Shown here: piece by piece, positions 61,462-64,000 of the stretch
Layout: each line of letters begins with the position of its first letter
Position numbering within the stretch: position 1 is the stretch's first letter
NCBI RefSeq assembly: GCF_022458985.1
Contig: NC_061777.1
Span: 13,853,668 to 13,917,667, forward strand
Source of the DNA: Mugil cephalus
Lineage: Eukaryota > Chordata > Actinopteri > Mugiliformes > Mugilidae
DNA length: 64,000 nucleotides
Direction of reading: 5' to 3'
Notes under the pieces: model-generated
Database searches by the model: none
What the model was told of the DNA's origin: nothing
The model's input: only the letters and a program-made list of their open reading frames with translations
Program-made: the position numbers and the translations under genes

Positions 61462-63496
61462 ATGACTTTTCACAGTCCGGTGCCCCGACAGGACTCAGCG
61501 GTCATGGCAGGCAGTCTGACCCACCAAGGCTCCCCGAACCCCGGCTACAGCTCCAACAGCGCCGTCCCGGTGCCGGTCATCACACAGACGGACTCCAGGG
61601 ACAAATGGAGCAAAAAGATGGATTTTCTCCTGTCTGTCATTGGATTTGCGGTGGACCTGGGGAATGTTTGGAGATTTCCGTACATATGTTATCAAAACGG
61701 TGGCGGTGAGTGGTCTAATGATGTTTAAACCTATAATTAGTAGATAATGACATGAGCCAGAGTTAGAGCAACTTAAAATAACTGGAGACATTTATAAAAG
61801 AAAAAAAAGTGTCTTGTGGTCGATTATTTCGATTAACAAGCAAAAACTGTCCACGGTGCTGAATATCACTTAAATTTACATTAGAAAGTTTTCATACGAT
61901 TAAACATCTCTGTTTTATTTGATGCTGCAATGGCAAACTGTTTTCTACAGAAATTACACTGATTACATCAGAAGAAATAACTGTGTTGCATATTTTGATG
62001 GCAACATTTTGTCCATTAATCAATACTTTAAGTAACTAAGGGGAGGTTCATTACAGCAGCTGATTACATGGAGTTTACTGGACAAAACAAATAAAATATA
62101 TTAAAAAAAGGGGTAAAAATATATTTAAAAACACAATTACAGTTTTTTTAAAAAAAAAAGGTTGAGGAAAATGAATATGGTGAAGAGTGTAAACAAATTA
62201 ATAATTTTGATGTTTAATATAATATTTTGTGTGGTGACTGAGAATGAAGGCAGTTACAGTTAAAAAAATAACCTTTGAATTAAAATATAATGTAAGTGAC
62301 ACCGTTTTCTGACTTTATAAAAGTCCCCAGTGTGTCATTTTTCACATAAACCAGCTACTCGTCATGGCTTTCATGGTGTAGCCCTATGTGACGTGTACCC
62401 TGGCTCCTCTCCGTGCAGGTGCGTTCCTCATTCCCTACATTTTGATGGCCATCTTTGGTGGTGTGCCGCTCTTTTACATGGAGCTGGCGCTGGGACAGTT
62501 CCACAGGACCGGAGCCATATCCATATGGAAACACATCTGTCCCATTTTCAAAGGTGAGGCCTCAAACTGAGCTGCTCGGCAACACAGCTTTATGAAGAAA
62601 TGGGAAGTCTGAATGCACGATAACACTGTCCCCATTTAGTCTTCTATTTCTGTCTTGTCCGAAAGCAGCCAGATCACCATAAATGATAACAAAAAAAGCC
62701 AGTGAAACATCAAAGTGACATTTCATGGGTGACTTCTGTTGTTTGTTTTTTTTCCCAGGTATAGGATATGCCATATGTATCATCGCTTTGTACGTGTCCT
62801 TCTACTACAACACCATCATCGCCTGGGCCCTCTTCTACTTCTACTCCTCTTTCTCCAGCATCTTGCCGTGGACAAACTGCAACAATGTGTGGAATACCCC
62901 CAACTGCACCAACTATTTTGGCATAGACAACGTCACCTGGACGAATTCCTCCAGGTCTCCAGCAGAGGAATTTTACACGTAAGTGCATGTAAGTGTGAGT
63001 AACAGAAACCACATATATAAATAGCTTTACAGCAATACTCTACACAAATATAGTCGGCTTGTGAGTTTGTAGTGGAAAAGCCAGCGTCGTCTGCTGGAAA
63101 CCCGGTGATTTATCGGTTGTGTTTTTTAACAGGAGGAATGTTCTTGAGCTCCACAAGTCGTCAGGGCTGAGGGACGTCGGCGGCGTCCGCTGGCAGCTGC
63201 TGCTCTGCCTTTTCCTCATTTTCACCATAGTGTACTTTAGCCTCTGGAAGGGCGTCAAGACCTCAGGGAAGGTAGCACACCGCAGTTGTTTGATTACCGT
63301 AACACTGATGAGCTGTGGTTCCCTTATATCACCCTGAATGAATCTCTTTCCCCCACCCCAGGTAGTGTGGGTGACCGCCACCTTGCCCTACATCGTGCTT
63401 TTCATCCTGCTAATTCGAGGCGCCACCCTGCCAGGAGCCTGGAGAGGGGTCGTGTTTTACCTGAAACCGCAGTGGGATAAGCTGCTGGAGACCAGC
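61462..63496 (+). CDS. slc6a4: Serotonin transporter SLC6A4 (SERT), first five coding exons, partial
   Basis: Exons are 61462-61705, 62419-62553, 62759-62978, 63133-63271 and 63362-63496 (873 nt, 291 residues, in frame). The gene then continues outside the window. SERT is the sodium- and chloride-coupled plasma-membrane carrier that clears serotonin from synapses. TM1 reads [19 protein letters not shown], with the amine-binding Asp (residue 65, human 98) and sodium-site Asn. The extracellular loop keeps the disulfide cysteines (167 and 176) and two conserved N-glycosylation sites, plus an extra NSS. TM4-5 carry [17 protein letters not shown] and [11 protein letters not shown]. These features fit SERT, not the noradrenaline or dopamine transporters. 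Met 61462 is the first in-frame start; Met 61504 is an alternative. Phe replaces Tyr at human position 95, and Val replaces Ile at 172. Confidence 0.95.
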
Positions 63497-64000
63497 GTGA
63501 GTTGTGAAAAGTTGATCGATGGGTTAGAAAACGCCTCCGATGTGCTTCATATGTTTGACCCCAATCCATGTAAATTAACCCCTTTAAAAGCTGCATTGTA
63601 CTTAAAGAAATCTGTTACCTAAGTCCTCATCTCACGTGCAAATTGATCAATAAATAATAGTAATAATAAAGAAAAGGTTAAATATGTAAATGCATGCACA
63701 TGTTTCATTTTTTCCACATGTTGCATATAGATCGAATTAGTTGATGCAGCATGTTTTACAGTATAACAAGTTATTTTAAAGCATCATAGATACTCATCTT
63801 AAATCGAATGTTCTCTGTTTCATTGAGGGTGATCAAAAAAGACACATCATATTTTGGAGAAACGTGCGTTTTCAGTTGTTCGGTGAAATGAAACAACACA
63901 TCTGGCCGCGAGAGTTTAACAAATACATTCAACCCTGCGCTCTTGTCCCGTCAGAATCTGGATATATTTTTTTAAGACTGATGAAACGTTCTCGTCTTCA

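Noticed and set aside
61462-63496. Noradrenaline or dopamine transporter instead of SERT
   Set aside because: The Phe in TM1 is shared with those, but the NCTNYF loop, SPAEEFYTR, and [12 protein letters not shown] stretches match SERT specifically.

Overview
The window is nuclear DNA from a teleost fish. The evidence is intron-containing vertebrate genes (GATC, PXMP2, SGSM1, SLC6A4), fish-style ISG15 genes, many teleost DNA-transposon remnants and long microsatellites. The species is not identified.

Region 1 (1 to about 17,040) is a tandem array. Five minus-strand ISG15-like genes (the first cut by the window edge) are interleaved with two plus-strand uracil-DNA-glycosylase-like (UNG-like) genes. 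It consists of two diverged copies of a block: spacer, ISG15, UNG-like, ISG15. The second block is followed by a partial third spacer. Each ISG15 has the same architecture: TATA box and interferon-stimulated response element (ISRE), a non-coding first exon, an intron of about 0.1 kb, and a single coding exon. One copy ends in LRAG instead of LRGG. Both UNG-like genes have Asn instead of the catalytic Asp and carry 5' lesions (an in-frame TGA in one, a deletion in the other), yet exons 2-6 are open and correctly spliced in silico. The spacers contain a relic THAP-type exon with a CRE/X-box-like promoter and a CCAAT-box promoter-like module.

Region 2 (17,750-28,410) holds PXMP2 (plus), a sixth ISG15 copy (minus) displaced from the array, GATC (minus) and a tRNA-Lys(UUU) with an adjacent duplicated 3' half.

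Region 3 (30,458-57,509, minus) is one large gene, SGSM1. I resolve it into 25 coding exons whose summed length is 3,756 nt, an exact multiple of three (1,251 aa). It has an N-terminal RUN domain and a C-terminal TBC RabGAP domain split by a long acidic insert encoded by one 1,065-nt exon. Its introns hold several transposon remnants and microsatellites.

Region 4 (58,000-64,000) has one orphan exon-like open frame on the minus strand, then the first five coding exons of the serotonin transporter SLC6A4 (plus), which continues past the window.

The most interesting part is the ISG15/UNG-like array: an interferon-type promoter set physically linked to UNG proteins that keep most DNA-binding residues but have lost the catalytic aspartate.
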